A stretch of DNA of 35,414 nt from Modestobacter sp. (GTDB lineage Bacteria; Actinomycetota; Actinomycetes; Mycobacteriales; Geodermatophilaceae). The notes beneath the pieces were generated by a model. The model saw only the letters and a list, made by a program, of their open reading frames with translations, made no database searches and had not been told where the DNA came from. The stretch is from assembly GCA_025963425.1 (NCBI GenBank), contig JAOPUQ010000453.1:1-35414 (forward strand). The letters run 5' to 3'. Each line of letters starts with the position of its first letter. The first letter of the stretch is position 1. Below are positions 1 to 7,817 of the stretch, piece by piece. A program made the translations under genes and the position numbers.

Positions 1-417
1 GCCCGCCGCGCGGTCGGGCTCTGGCTGGCCGCCGCGTGGGCGGTGCTGTACGGGGTCTTCCTCAGCGTCTTCGCCGAGGCCGCCCAGGGCGGCGAGTTCT
101 GGGCGGTGTCCAGCAGCCGGATCTCCCTGCTGCTGACCGTCCTCGCGCTGCCGCTGGCCCGGGGCACGTCCCTGCGCCTGCCGCGGAGCGCCGTCCCGCT
201 GGCGGTCGGGAACGGCCTGCTGATCCTCGGCGGGGTCTCGGCATTCGCCTTCGCCACCCAGGCCGGCCTGGTCAGCGTGGTGTCGGTGCTGGCGACGCTG
301 TCACCGGTGGTGACCGTCGCGCTGGCGGTCGTCGTGCTGCGCGAGAGGCTGTTCTGGCGTCAGCACGCCGGACTGGCCGCGGCCATCGCCGGTGTGGTGC
401 TGCTCGCGGCCGGGTGA
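1..417 (+). CDS. EamA/DMT-family membrane transporter, C-terminal part (5' end outside window)
   Basis: The reading frame is open from the first base of the window and ends with TGA at 415-417, so the ORF-track start at 43 is only an internal GTG/ATG-type codon. The 138 visible residues consist of four or five hydrophobic helices with short polar links. They match the second EamA repeat of drug/metabolite transporters: a Ser-Ser-Arg motif after the first helix, then alternating Gly/Ala/Val-rich helices and a conserved LSPV-type turn. Ends of this kind (LRERLFWRQHAGLAAAIAGVVLL) are typical of the family. It would be an inner-membrane exporter or permease of unknown substrate. It converges on the minus-strand operon and is insulated from it by two hairpins, so it is probably not part of the catabolic cluster. 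Confidence 0.8.
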   Translation, partial: ARRAVGLWLAAAWAVLYGVFLSVFAEAAQGGEFWAVSSSRISLLLTVLALPLARGTSLRLPRSAVPLAVGNGLLILGGVSAFAFATQAGLVSVVSVLATLSPVVTVALAVVVLRERLFWRQHAGLAAAIAGVVLLAAG

Positions 418-431
418 GGGCAGCACGCAGA

Positions 432-468
432 CCGGGGGCCGCGGCCGCCTGGCGGTCGCGACCCCCGG
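432..468. terminator. Strong GC hairpin between convergent genes (first of two)
   Basis: Two 15-base arms (432-446 and 454-468) pair with one C-A mismatch and one G-U wobble around a 7-base loop. It lies just after the EamA stop and before the Gfo/Idh stop on the other strand. There is no T-tract, as is usual for high-GC actinobacterial terminators. Confidence 0.65.
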
Positions 469-478
469 CCGGGTCGGA

Positions 479-505
479 TCCCCGGGACCAGTGCTGTCCC
501 GGGGA
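479..505. terminator. Perfect 10-bp hairpin between convergent genes (second of two)
   Basis: The arms TCCCCGGGAC (479-488) and GTCCCGGGGA (496-505) are exactly complementary around the 7-base loop cagtgct. It is six bases from the Gfo/Idh stop codon (511-513), so it most likely terminates the minus-strand operon; the hairpin at 432-468 would serve the opposite gene or act as a backup. Confidence 0.65.
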
Positions 506-510
506 GGCGT

Positions 511-1515
511 TCACCCGCGCAGTCGAACCTGCCGCTGCTCCCGCACCGATCGCGCCAGGGCGTCGATGAGCTCGACGCTGCGCAGCCCGTCGACCCCGGA
601 GGGGCTGGGCTCGTGCCCGCGCAGCACCGCCTCGGCGAAGTTGGCGATCGTCGTGACGAAGGACCCCGCCGTGTCCACCTCGCGCTCGCTGCTGCCGCTG
701 CGGCCCACCACCGCGATGCGGCCCCGCAGGTTGGGCCGGGTCACGTCGTGTCCCAGGATCGTGCCCTCGGTCCCGTAGATCGCGAGGTTCGGCTGGTAGC
801 CGGGAACCGTCTGGTTGGCGTTGACGTAGGCCAGCGCCCCGTTGTCGAAGCGCAGCAGCGCCAGCGCCGCGGTGTCGACCTCGAACCCTTCTTCGACGTC
901 GACCAGGGCCGTGACCTCGGTGATCTCCGCATCCAGCAGGTAGCGCAGCAGGTCGTACCCGTGCACCCCCAGGTTGTGCATCACCCCGGCGCCGGCCAGC
1001 TCGGGATCGGTGCGCCAGCCCTTGGGCAGGAAGCGCCCGGGGCTGATCTCCAGCTGGGCCAGCCGGACGGACCCGATCTCCCCGTCGGCCAGCAGCTGCC
1101 GGATGTGGTCCATGCCCTCGTGGTTGCGCGTCTGGAACGTGGTGCCGAGGTGGACCCCGGCGTCCGCGCACGCGGCCACCGCGCGCTCGGCGTCCGCGAT
1201 CGTGGTCGCCAGGGGCTTGTCGGACAGGACGTGCTTGCCGGCGCGCGCGGCGGCCACCACCTGGTCGGCGTGCATCGCGTTCGGGGTCGCCAGGTAGACG
1301 GCGTGCACGGCCGGGTCGTCCAGCAGCGCCTGGTAGTCGTCATAGGCCGAGGCGGCGCCGAAACGCTCGGCGAACTCCTTCGCCCGCGTGGCATCGCGGC
1401 TCACCACGCCGGCCAGCGTGCTGTTGGTCGCGGCCTGCACCGCCGGCGCGATCTCATTGGTCGCGATGCCGCCCAGGCCGACGATCCCCCAGCCGACCTT
1501 GTCCACGTCGCTCAT
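511..1515 (-). CDS. Gfo/Idh/MocA-family NAD(P)-dependent oxidoreductase
   Basis: 334 residues, normal for the family. The N-terminus carries a Rossmann nucleotide-binding motif (GLGGIA, about residues 12-17). A DKPLA segment near residue 97 replaces the usual EKP; its lysine is the expected catalytic residue. GVMHNLGVHGYDLLRYL (about 170-187) carries the Asp/His active-site pattern of the C-terminal domain. The ATG at 1515 is chosen because its first bases overlap the stop of the upstream hydrolase gene (ATGA, 1512-1515), which implies translational coupling; the longer ORF-track entry is an upstream extension in a shadow frame. It is the last gene of a seven-gene operon with an ABC importer and two hydrolases. 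It probably oxidises or reduces a polyol-, sugar- or hydroxy-acid-like product; the substrate is not determinable from sequence. Confidence 0.9.
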   Translation of the reverse strand: MSDVDKVGWGIVGLGGIATNEIAPAVQAATNSTLAGVVSRDATRAKEFAERFGAASAYDDYQALLDDPAVHAVYLATPNAMHADQVVAAARAGKHVLSDKPLATTIADAERAVAACADAGVHLGTTFQTRNHEGMDHIRQLLADGEIGSVRLAQLEISPGRFLPKGWRTDPELAGAGVMHNLGVHGYDLLRYLLDAEITEVTALVDVEEGFEVDTAALALLRFDNGALAYVNANQTVPGYQPNLAIYGTEGTILGHDVTRPNLRGRIAVVGRSGSSEREVDTAGSFVTTIANFAEAVLRGHEPSPSGVDGLRSVELIDALARSVREQRQVRLRG

Positions 1516-3287
1516 CGGTCGGCCTCGCTGCCGCTGCCGTTCGGGATGACCGGGAGCAGCAGGCAGGAGGGGTGGTCCGGGCCGGTGTGGACCGTCACGT
1601 CGCCGCCGAAGATGTGCTCCGGGCGGTCCCGCGGGTCGTCGTGCTTGAACGGACCGACCCCGTTCCACACGCCACCGAGCTTCTCCCCACCGTCGGCGAT
1701 GTCGCCGGGGTAGACGTAGTCCTTCCCCCGGACGGTGAGCGCGATGCGGTGACCGGGCGGGACGACGATGCAGGTCGGCCAGATCTCCACGTCGAGCTCG
1801 TAGACGGTGCCCGGCGTCAGCGGCTGGATCTCGTCGTGCGTGTGGTACGGCCGGTAGGGGAGGGTCAGCTCCGGGTCCAGCTTGCGGTGCGAGGCCCGCA
1901 GCCAGCCCTGCGCGACGGGGGTGTGCGGGTCCAGGGCGCCGTGGAACACGACCTCCTTGAGGTCGGGACCGAAGACCCGCACCACCAGGAAGAGGTCGGC
2001 GTCCTCGGTCGCCGAGGACACGAAGAGCTTGGCCGCCAGCGGCCCGGTGAGCTCGGTCTCGGCCTCGACCGGGGGAGTGAGGAAGGTGACGCCGTCCCCG
2101 AATCCCGCGTAGGTGACCTGCCCCTGCTGGGCCGGCGGCTCGGCGGAGAGCGTGAGGTGTTCCGCGTCGAGGGCGTAGCTGGTCCACTGCGTGCGGGCCA
2201 GCGGCCACTCCTGCTCGTGCCGTTCGACGAAGCGCTCGCCGGGGTGCCGCACCTGGAGGACCACCGGGGGCTGGCTGTCCCAGCCGGTGTCCTCGCCCTT
2301 GAGGAAGTGGCCGAAGAACCGCTTCTGCAGCTCCACGCCGTAGTCGGTGTAGAACTCGGTCCAGTGCTCCAGACCGTGCACCTCGAGCCACTTCTGCTCG
2401 CCGGCCGCGCGGACGAAGCCCTCGAAGTTGCCGCGGGGGTGCAGGCCCTGGCCGCCCCAGTTCGCCGAGGACAGCAGCGGCGTCCGGACCTTGCTCCAGT
2501 CCGGCATGCGCGACTGCCAGAACTCGTCGGTGTCCAGCTTGTGGGCCAGGCAGTCCTCGTAGAAGTTGCGCCGCTTGGCGCCCAGCTGCTCCTCGGTCAG
2601 GGTCTCCGGCCCGGAGACCCAGTCACCGGTCAGCCGGCTCTTGTGACCGTTGGCGCCCCGGCCGTTCTGGACGGTGTAGACCTGCGCCTCCGACCAGGAC
2701 TTGCTGAACCCGTTGCAGAAGATCCCGCCGTGATGGGCCATGTCCCGGTAGAAGTCGGCGGCGCCCTCCCAGGTGCAGATCGCGGCCAGGTGCTCGGGCT
2801 GCAGCGCCGCGGTCTGCCACTGGTTCTCCGCGAAGTAGGAGATCCCGTTGAGCCCGACCTTGCCGTTGGACCACGGCTGGACGCCGGCCCAGTCGACGCA
2901 GATGGCCAGGTCCTGGGCCTCCCGCAGCGACCAGATGTCGATGACGCCCTCGGACGTCCCGGCGCCCCGGCTGTCCACCCGGATGACGACGTACCCGTCC
3001 GGAACCCACTTCTCCGGGTCGACGACCTCCCAGACCTGGTACTTGTTGGTCGACCCGGTCGGCACGTCCGGGTGCTCGGCGCACATCAGGTTCCACTGGT
3101 GGGCGTAGCCGTCCTCGAAGTGCAGCTGCTTGCCGTACGGACCGAGGGTCATGATCACCGGGTAGGCGCCCTCCTGCACCGGCCGGTAGATGTCTGCGCG
3201 CAGCACCACCCCGTCGTCCATCGCGATCGGCATGTCCCAGTCGATCCGCATGCCGTCACGCAGCTCGGACTTCTCCCTGTGGCGCAT
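1512..3287 (-). CDS. CocE/NonD-family (peptidase S15-like) alpha/beta hydrolase, copy 1
   Basis: 591 residues. The N-terminal alpha/beta-hydrolase domain begins with the family pattern of a beta strand and RADIYRP (about residues 30-36). The nucleophile elbow is GISY with Ser150, preceded by a conserved DSRGAG loop (105-110). The C-terminal jelly-roll domain of X-Pro dipeptidyl-peptidase/CocE enzymes follows, with a typical RASHRKLD and YRPYHTHDE stretch. A His in VHGLEHW (about 305-308) is the likely triad His. At the position where CocE has the catalytic Asp (a GWYD-like motif) this protein reads NWGGQG, so the acid must lie elsewhere or differ. The family hydrolyses esters, amides or acyl-peptide bonds. 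It lacks a signal peptide, so it is likely cytosolic and acts after import. The stop overlaps the next gene. It is closely related to copy 2 at 4243-6006. Confidence 0.88.
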   Translation of the reverse strand: MRHREKSELRDGMRIDWDMPIAMDDGVVLRADIYRPVQEGAYPVIMTLGPYGKQLHFEDGYAHQWNLMCAEHPDVPTGSTNKYQVWEVVDPEKWVPDGYVVIRVDSRGAGTSEGVIDIWSLREAQDLAICVDWAGVQPWSNGKVGLNGISYFAENQWQTAALQPEHLAAICTWEGAADFYRDMAHHGGIFCNGFSKSWSEAQVYTVQNGRGANGHKSRLTGDWVSGPETLTEEQLGAKRRNFYEDCLAHKLDTDEFWQSRMPDWSKVRTPLLSSANWGGQGLHPRGNFEGFVRAAGEQKWLEVHGLEHWTEFYTDYGVELQKRFFGHFLKGEDTGWDSQPPVVLQVRHPGERFVERHEQEWPLARTQWTSYALDAEHLTLSAEPPAQQGQVTYAGFGDGVTFLTPPVEAETELTGPLAAKLFVSSATEDADLFLVVRVFGPDLKEVVFHGALDPHTPVAQGWLRASHRKLDPELTLPYRPYHTHDEIQPLTPGTVYELDVEIWPTCIVVPPGHRIALTVRGKDYVYPGDIADGGEKLGGVWNGVGPFKHDDPRDRPEHIFGGDVTVHTGPDHPSCLLLPVIPNGSGSEADR

Positions 3288-3332
3288 CGTTCTCCTTCGT
3301 CGTCGTCTGTCGTGCTGGGGGAGTGGTGCCAG

Positions 3333-3364
3333 GCCGGCCGGTGCACCCGGGCGTACCGGCCGGC
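3333..3364 (-). other. Perfect 10-bp intercistronic hairpin
   Basis: Arms GCCGGCCGGT (3333-3342) and ACCGGCCGGC (3355-3364) are exact complements with a 12-base loop. It sits in the 85-base gap between the ATPase stop (3373) and the start of CocE copy 1 (3287). It could be a partial terminator, attenuator or mRNA-stabilising structure that sets expression of the genes downstream. Confidence 0.55.
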
Positions 3365-3372
3365 AGGAGGGC

Positions 3373-4218
3373 TCAGCCGACCTGGCGCTCGGCGGCGATC
3401 ACTTCTTGCATGAGCAGGTCCCAGACGTGCCCCTTGACGTCGTGGAACCGCGGGGTCGACAGCGTGTCCCGCGTCCGGGGGTGGGGGATCCCCACGTCGA
3501 TCACCTCGTGGATGCGGCTGGGCCGACCCTTGAGGACGACCACCCGGTCGCCCATGAGCACGGCCTCGTCGATCGAGTGCGTCACGAACAACATGGCGAT
3601 GGGCCGTTGCTCCCAGATCCGCAGCAGCTCGAACTGCAGGATCTCCCGGGTCTGGGCGTCGATGGCGGAGAAGGGCTCGTCCATCAGCAGGACCTGTGGT
3701 TCCACGGCCAGCGCCCGGGCCAGGCCGGCGCGCTGCTGCATGCCCCCGGACAGCTGGTGCGGATAGGACTTCTCGAACCCGGCCAGCCCGACCATCTTGA
3801 TGTACTTGGGGACCGTCTCCTCGATCTGCTCCTTGGGTGCGCCCTGCAGCTTCAGCCCGTAGGCCACGTTGTTGTAGACGCTCTTCCACGGGAACAGCCC
3901 GAAGTGCTGGAAGACCATGCTCACCCCGGGCATCGGCCCGTTGAGCGGCTTCCCGTCGACGGTCACCGTGCCGGAGTTGAGTCGGGTCAACCCGTCGATG
4001 CACCGCAGCAGGGTGGTCTTGCCGCAACCGGACGGGCCGACGATGGAGACGATCTCCCGGTCCTTCACGGTCAGGTCGATGCCTTCGAAGACGGTCAGGT
4101 CGCCGTAGTTGACGCGGCCCTGGGAGACGACGACCCGGGCGGCGTCGGACGGCGCGGCGCCGGGCGAGGCGCCACGCCCGGTCGATGCGGTGGGCGTGCG
4201 GCCAGCGGATCGGGTCAT
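3373..4218 (-). CDS. ABC transporter ATP-binding protein, NitT/TauT (SsuB/TauB) type
   Basis: 281 residues. A low-complexity N-terminal extension of about 28 residues precedes the domain. Walker A GPSGCGKTT is at 61-69, a Q-loop Q at about 104, the ABC signature LSGGMQQ at 156-162, Walker B VLLMDEP at 176-182, and the H-loop is in FVTHSIDEA. The close fit to SsuB/TauB/NrtD ATPases and the presence upstream in the same operon of two matching permeases and a lipoprotein binding protein identify it as the energising subunit of that importer, on the inner face of the membrane. Unusually, it is separated from its permeases by a hydrolase gene (24-base gap upstream, 85-base gap downstream). The ATG at 4218 follows a GGAGC-type site. 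An ATG nearer the domain is not available. Confidence 0.93.
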   Translation of the reverse strand: MTRSAGRTPTASTGRGASPGAAPSDAARVVVSQGRVNYGDLTVFEGIDLTVKDREIVSIVGPSGCGKTTLLRCIDGLTRLNSGTVTVDGKPLNGPMPGVSMVFQHFGLFPWKSVYNNVAYGLKLQGAPKEQIEETVPKYIKMVGLAGFEKSYPHQLSGGMQQRAGLARALAVEPQVLLMDEPFSAIDAQTREILQFELLRIWEQRPIAMLFVTHSIDEAVLMGDRVVVLKGRPSRIHEVIDVGIPHPRTRDTLSTPRFHDVKGHVWDLLMQEVIAAERQVG

Positions 4219-4242
4219 TGCCTTGCTCCTTGTCCGGTGCGG

Positions 4243-6006
4243 TCAGGCGGACGGGATGAGGGGGAGGAGCAGGTGGGACTGCCGGTCCCCGCCGGTGTGG
4301 ACGGTGACGGTGCCGGAGAACAACTCGGCGGGGCGGTCCCGCGGGTCCTCGTGCAGGAACGGGCCGCATCCGGTCATCGGGTTCTTCATGTTCGACAGGT
4401 GCTCGGCCGGACCGGGGTAGACGTAGTCCTTGCCGCGGACGTCGAGCTGGACGGTGTAACCGGCCGGGACGACGAGGCAGGTGGGCCAGATCTCGATGTC
4501 GAGTTCGTAGACCGTGCCCGGCTGGAGCGGCTGCACCTCGTCGTGGGTGTGGTAGGGCCGGTACGGCAGGCTCAGCTTGGGATCGAGCTTGCGGTGCGAG
4601 GCCCGCAGCCACCCCTGGGCGACGGGGGTGTGCGGGTCCAGCGCGCCGTGGAAGACCACCTCCTCGCCCTCGGGGGAGAAGACCCGCAGCACGAGGAAGA
4701 GGTCGGCGTCCGCGGTGCTGGACTCGACGAACAACTTCGCCGCAATGGGCCCGGTCAGCTCGGTCTCCGCCTGGAGCGGACCGAAGGTGAACGACGCGCC
4801 GTCACCGGTGGTGTCGTACGCGAGTGACGCGGCGGCCTGCGGCACGTCGGTGCCGAGCGCGCCGGTGGCCGCGTCGAGGTAGACCCGGGTCCACTCCGTG
4901 CGCTCCAGCGGCCAGGACTGCTCGTGCCGGACCTCGAAGGTGCTGTCGACGTGCCGGATGTTCAGCTGCAGGGGCGGCTGCTGGTCCCAGCCGTTGTCCT
5001 CACCCTTGAGGAAGTGGTCGAAGAAGCGGAGCTGCAGCTGCCGGCCGTAGTCGGTGTAGAAGTGGCTCCAGTGCTCCAGGCCGTGCACCTCCAACCACTT
5101 CTGCGGTGATGCCGACCGCAGGTAGCCCTCGATGTTGCCGCGCAGGTGGAGCCCCTGACCTCCCCAGTTCGCGGTGGACAGCAGCGGCACGGTGATCTTC
5201 TCGAAGTCCGGCGTCCGCTCGGCGTACAGCTCGTCGTCGAGGGGGTGCCGCAGGTAGTCCTCGCCCAGGGTGGTCAGGTTGGCGGCGAGCTCCTCCTCGC
5301 TCAGCGTCTCGTCGCCGCACACCAGCAGGCCGGAGTTCGGGTCGCGCGGGCCGTTCGTGCCGCGCCCGTACTGGACGGTGGTCACCTGCATCGGGATCCA
5401 GTTGGCGACGAAGGTGCACAGGATCCCGCCGTGGTGGCTCATGTCGCGGTACCAGTCCGAGGCGCCCTCCCAGGTGCAGATGGCCGCGAGGTGCGGCGGC
5501 TGCAGTGCGGCGACCTGCCACTGGTTCATGGCGTAGTAGGAGATGCCGTTCAGACCGACCTTGCCGTTGCTGAACGGCTGCGTGCCGGCCCACTCGATGC
5601 AGTCGTGGAAGTCCTGCGTCTCGCGCGCGGACCACAGGTCCATCCGCCCCGGAGTCCGCCCCGCGCCCCGGGAGTCGACCCGGATGCAGACGTAGCCCTC
5701 CGGAATCCACTTCTCCGGGTCGACGACCTCCCAGTTCTGGAAGCGGTTCGTGGAGCCGGCGGTGACGTCGGGATGGTTGCGGGCCATGATCTCCCACGAC
5801 GTCTCATATCCCTGCTGGAAGGGCAGCCCCTTCCCGTACGGCCCGTAGGTGAGCAGCACCGGGAACTGGCCGTCGGCGGCAGGGCGGTAGACGTCGGCCC
5901 GCAGGACCAGCCCGTCGTCCATCTCGATCGGCACGTCCCACTCGATGACGATGCCTTCGGGGGTGGTCTCGCTGTGGTGTGCGCCAGGGGTCTCGACCTG
6001 AGTCAC
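4243..6006 (-). CDS. CocE/NonD-family (peptidase S15-like) alpha/beta hydrolase, copy 2
   Basis: 587 residues from the GTG at 6006, chosen because AAGGAG lies six bases upstream; the much longer ORF-track entry (to 6801) runs through the permease region in a shadow frame. The domain order equals copy 1: an N-terminal hydrolase core with ADVYRP, DSRGAG and GISY (nucleophile Ser156), then a C-terminal jelly roll. The C-terminal halves of the two copies are nearly the same (compare RASHRKLDP, YRPYHTHDE, RGKDYVYPG), while the N-terminal and cap regions diverge more, which suggests an old duplication with altered substrate preference. NWGGQG again replaces the usual Asp-bearing motif. It lies between permease and ATPase genes of the importer, so its substrate is probably what that transporter brings in. 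Ester or amide hydrolysis is expected from the family. Confidence 0.88.
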   Translation of the reverse strand: MTQVETPGAHHSETTPEGIVIEWDVPIEMDDGLVLRADVYRPAADGQFPVLLTYGPYGKGLPFQQGYETSWEIMARNHPDVTAGSTNRFQNWEVVDPEKWIPEGYVCIRVDSRGAGRTPGRMDLWSARETQDFHDCIEWAGTQPFSNGKVGLNGISYYAMNQWQVAALQPPHLAAICTWEGASDWYRDMSHHGGILCTFVANWIPMQVTTVQYGRGTNGPRDPNSGLLVCGDETLSEEELAANLTTLGEDYLRHPLDDELYAERTPDFEKITVPLLSTANWGGQGLHLRGNIEGYLRSASPQKWLEVHGLEHWSHFYTDYGRQLQLRFFDHFLKGEDNGWDQQPPLQLNIRHVDSTFEVRHEQSWPLERTEWTRVYLDAATGALGTDVPQAAASLAYDTTGDGASFTFGPLQAETELTGPIAAKLFVESSTADADLFLVLRVFSPEGEEVVFHGALDPHTPVAQGWLRASHRKLDPKLSLPYRPYHTHDEVQPLQPGTVYELDIEIWPTCLVVPAGYTVQLDVRGKDYVYPGPAEHLSNMKNPMTGCGPFLHEDPRDRPAELFSGTVTVHTGGDRQSHLLLPLIPSA

Positions 6007-6036
6007 GGGGTTCTCCTTCTCGATGGGAGCCCGTTG

Positions 6037-6054
6037 CGCCGCGGTTCGGCGGCG
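6037..6054 (-). other. Short intercistronic hairpin
   Basis: CGCCGC (6037-6042) and GCGGCG (6049-6054) pair around a GGTTCG loop in the 104-base gap between the permease stop and CocE copy 2. A second palindrome, GCGCCC-TG-GGGCGC, follows at 6065-6078. Its role is unknown; a partial terminator or RNA-processing site is possible. Confidence 0.35.
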
Positions 6055-6110
6055 AGGGCCCGATGCGCCCTGGGGCGCGGGTGGATCCGGTGGGTGCTGC
6101 GGGCCGGGCG

Positions 6111-7019
6111 TCAGCGCCCGTACCAGGGCAGGAAGCGCCTGCGGGCGAGCGTCAGCAGCGCCCGCGTCCCGACGACGAACACGGTCAGGAGGACGACGCC
6201 CACGAAGGCCTCGTTCTGCTGGAAGCTGCGGGTCTGCATGAGGATCGAGTAGCCGAGGCCCGGCACGCCGGCGAGGAACTCGACGGCGACGGCGGTGACG
6301 AGTGCGCGGGCGATGGCCAGCTGGAGGCCGGCGATCAGGTACGGGATCGCGTTGCGGAGCGCGATGCCGAACCAGATGTTGTGCACCTTGGCCCGGAAGG
6401 TGCGGGCGACGTCGAGGTACTCCTTGGGGATCGACCGGGATCCGTCCGCGGTCGTGACCACGATCGGCAGGAACGCCGACAACGCGACGGCGACGAGCCG
6501 TGTCTCGCTGGTGTAGCCCAGCCAGATGGTCATCAGCGGGACGACCGCGACCATGGGAAGGGTGTACAGCGCGCTGACGTAGGAGGTGAAGAACCAGCGG
6601 ACCAGTCGGATCCGGCCCATGGCCAGGCCCAGCAGGGTCCCGGCCACCGCTCCGATGACCACGCCCTCGATGACCGACCAGATGGTCGCCCAGGCGTCCT
6701 GCCAGAACTTCTCGGTGGCGAACACCTCCGGAACCGCCTGTGCCACCGCGGTGGGGCGGGCGACGAAGTCCGATCCCAGGGCCCGGGCAGCCAGCTCCCA
6801 CAGCGCCAGCAGCGCCACCCCCGCCAGTGTGCGCAGCAGCCAGTCCGGCGGCCTCCGGCGCTCGCGCCGGCGCTCACCGGGAGGAACCGCCTGACCGGGC
6901 CCCGACGGTTCGCCGGGCAGGGGCACCGCCTCGGTGGCGGCGGAACCCAGCCCCGCGGACGGTGCGCTGACCGGGCGACCGGCCCCCGCGCCGGCATGGA
7001 TCTGTGGCTGCTCGGTCAC
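6111..7019 (-). CDS. ABC transporter permease, NitT/TauT type (SsuC-like)
   Basis: 302 residues from the GTG at 7019. That start overlaps the stop of the preceding permease gene (GTGA, 7016-7019), which implies coupled translation. A Pro/Gly/Arg-rich cytosolic tail of about 65 residues precedes the first membrane helix (LLRTLAGVALLALWELAA). Five or six further helices follow. The cytoplasmic EAA-like loop (SIPKEYLDVARTF and following) contacts the ATPase. An AVEFLAGVPGLGY segment is typical of SsuC/TauC permeases. It pairs with the permease encoded just upstream to form a heterodimeric channel for the SBP1 importer. The long N-terminal extension is unusual but common in high-GC actinobacteria. 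Confidence 0.9.
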   Translation of the reverse strand: MTEQPQIHAGAGAGRPVSAPSAGLGSAATEAVPLPGEPSGPGQAVPPGERRRERRRPPDWLLRTLAGVALLALWELAARALGSDFVARPTAVAQAVPEVFATEKFWQDAWATIWSVIEGVVIGAVAGTLLGLAMGRIRLVRWFFTSYVSALYTLPMVAVVPLMTIWLGYTSETRLVAVALSAFLPIVVTTADGSRSIPKEYLDVARTFRAKVHNIWFGIALRNAIPYLIAGLQLAIARALVTAVAVEFLAGVPGLGYSILMQTRSFQQNEAFVGVVLLTVFVVGTRALLTLARRRFLPWYGR

Positions 7020-7783
7020 TCGGAGAGTCCTTCCCGCCATCCGGCGAAGCGCCGCTCGACCACGCCGCTGACTCCCATGAGAGCCACCGCGATCACCGAG
7101 ATGACCAGCGTGACCGCCAGTGCGCCGGCGGAGTCGAAGTTGGTCGACGCCCGGATCAGCAGGTCGCCGACCCCCGTCGCGTTGAGGAACAGCTCCGCGA
7201 TGATCGTGCCGACCAGCGCGCCTGCGATGCCCTGCTTGAGACCGGTCACCGCGTACGGGACCGTGTAGGGGATCACCACGTCGGCCCAGAGCTGCCGCTC
7301 GGTCGACCCGTAGGAGTGGGCGACGTCCAGCAGCCGCACCGGCACGCTGCGGGCGCCTTCCATGGCACTGATCAGGATCGGGAAGATCGCGGTCAGCACG
7401 ACGACCAGGACCTTGGCCCGGAAGTCGAATCCGAGCCCGCTCAGGATGAACGGCACCAGGGTGATCACCGGGATGGCGTAGAGCGCGTAGACGTAGGTCT
7501 CCAGGGCAGCGGTGATCAGCGGGAACCGGGCGAACACCAGCCCCAGGGGCAGCCCCAGGACCATGGAGATCCCCAGGCCGGTGAGGAAGATGCGGCCCGA
7601 GGACCACAGTGCCGTGCCGAGTTCCCCGTTGCTGACGAGTTCACCGAGCCGGGTCATCGTCGCGGTGAAGCTCGCCAGCAACGGGCCGGTCCCGGCCGAG
7701 ACCAGCTGCCACACCACCGCCAGGACGACCAGGCTCAGCACGTACACGGCATATCGGGCCGCTCGGTTGTCGGTGGAGTTCAC
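7016..7783 (-). CDS. ABC transporter permease, NitT/TauT type (SsuC-like)
   Basis: 255 residues, the usual size. Six hydrophobic segments are visible, starting at about residue 10 (AVYVLSLVVLAVVWQL). The EAA-type cytoplasmic loop reads GARSVPVRLLDVAHSYG, followed by the typical periplasmic/helix segment GIAGALVGTIIAELFLNATGVGDLL. It starts with ATG at 7783, 34 bases after the binding-protein stop, and its stop overlaps the next permease. It forms the transmembrane channel with that permease. The partner ATPase is at 3373-4218. The transported compound is unknown; the family includes sulfonate, nitrate, taurine, thiamine-precursor and aromatic-acid systems. Confidence 0.92.
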   Translation of the reverse strand: MNSTDNRAARYAVYVLSLVVLAVVWQLVSAGTGPLLASFTATMTRLGELVSNGELGTALWSSGRIFLTGLGISMVLGLPLGLVFARFPLITAALETYVYALYAIPVITLVPFILSGLGFDFRAKVLVVVLTAIFPILISAMEGARSVPVRLLDVAHSYGSTERQLWADVVIPYTVPYAVTGLKQGIAGALVGTIIAELFLNATGVGDLLIRASTNFDSAGALAVTLVISVIAVALMGVSGVVERRFAGWREGLSE

Positions 7784-7817
7784 GGACCAGAGCCCCCCTC
7801 GGTCGCGGGCCGGTGGA

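Noticed and set aside
1572-4827. Long plus-strand ORFs (613 aa and 545 aa)
   Set aside because: They are antisense shadows of the CocE and ATPase genes, rich in repetitive Val/Leu/Arg/Gly and lacking domains.
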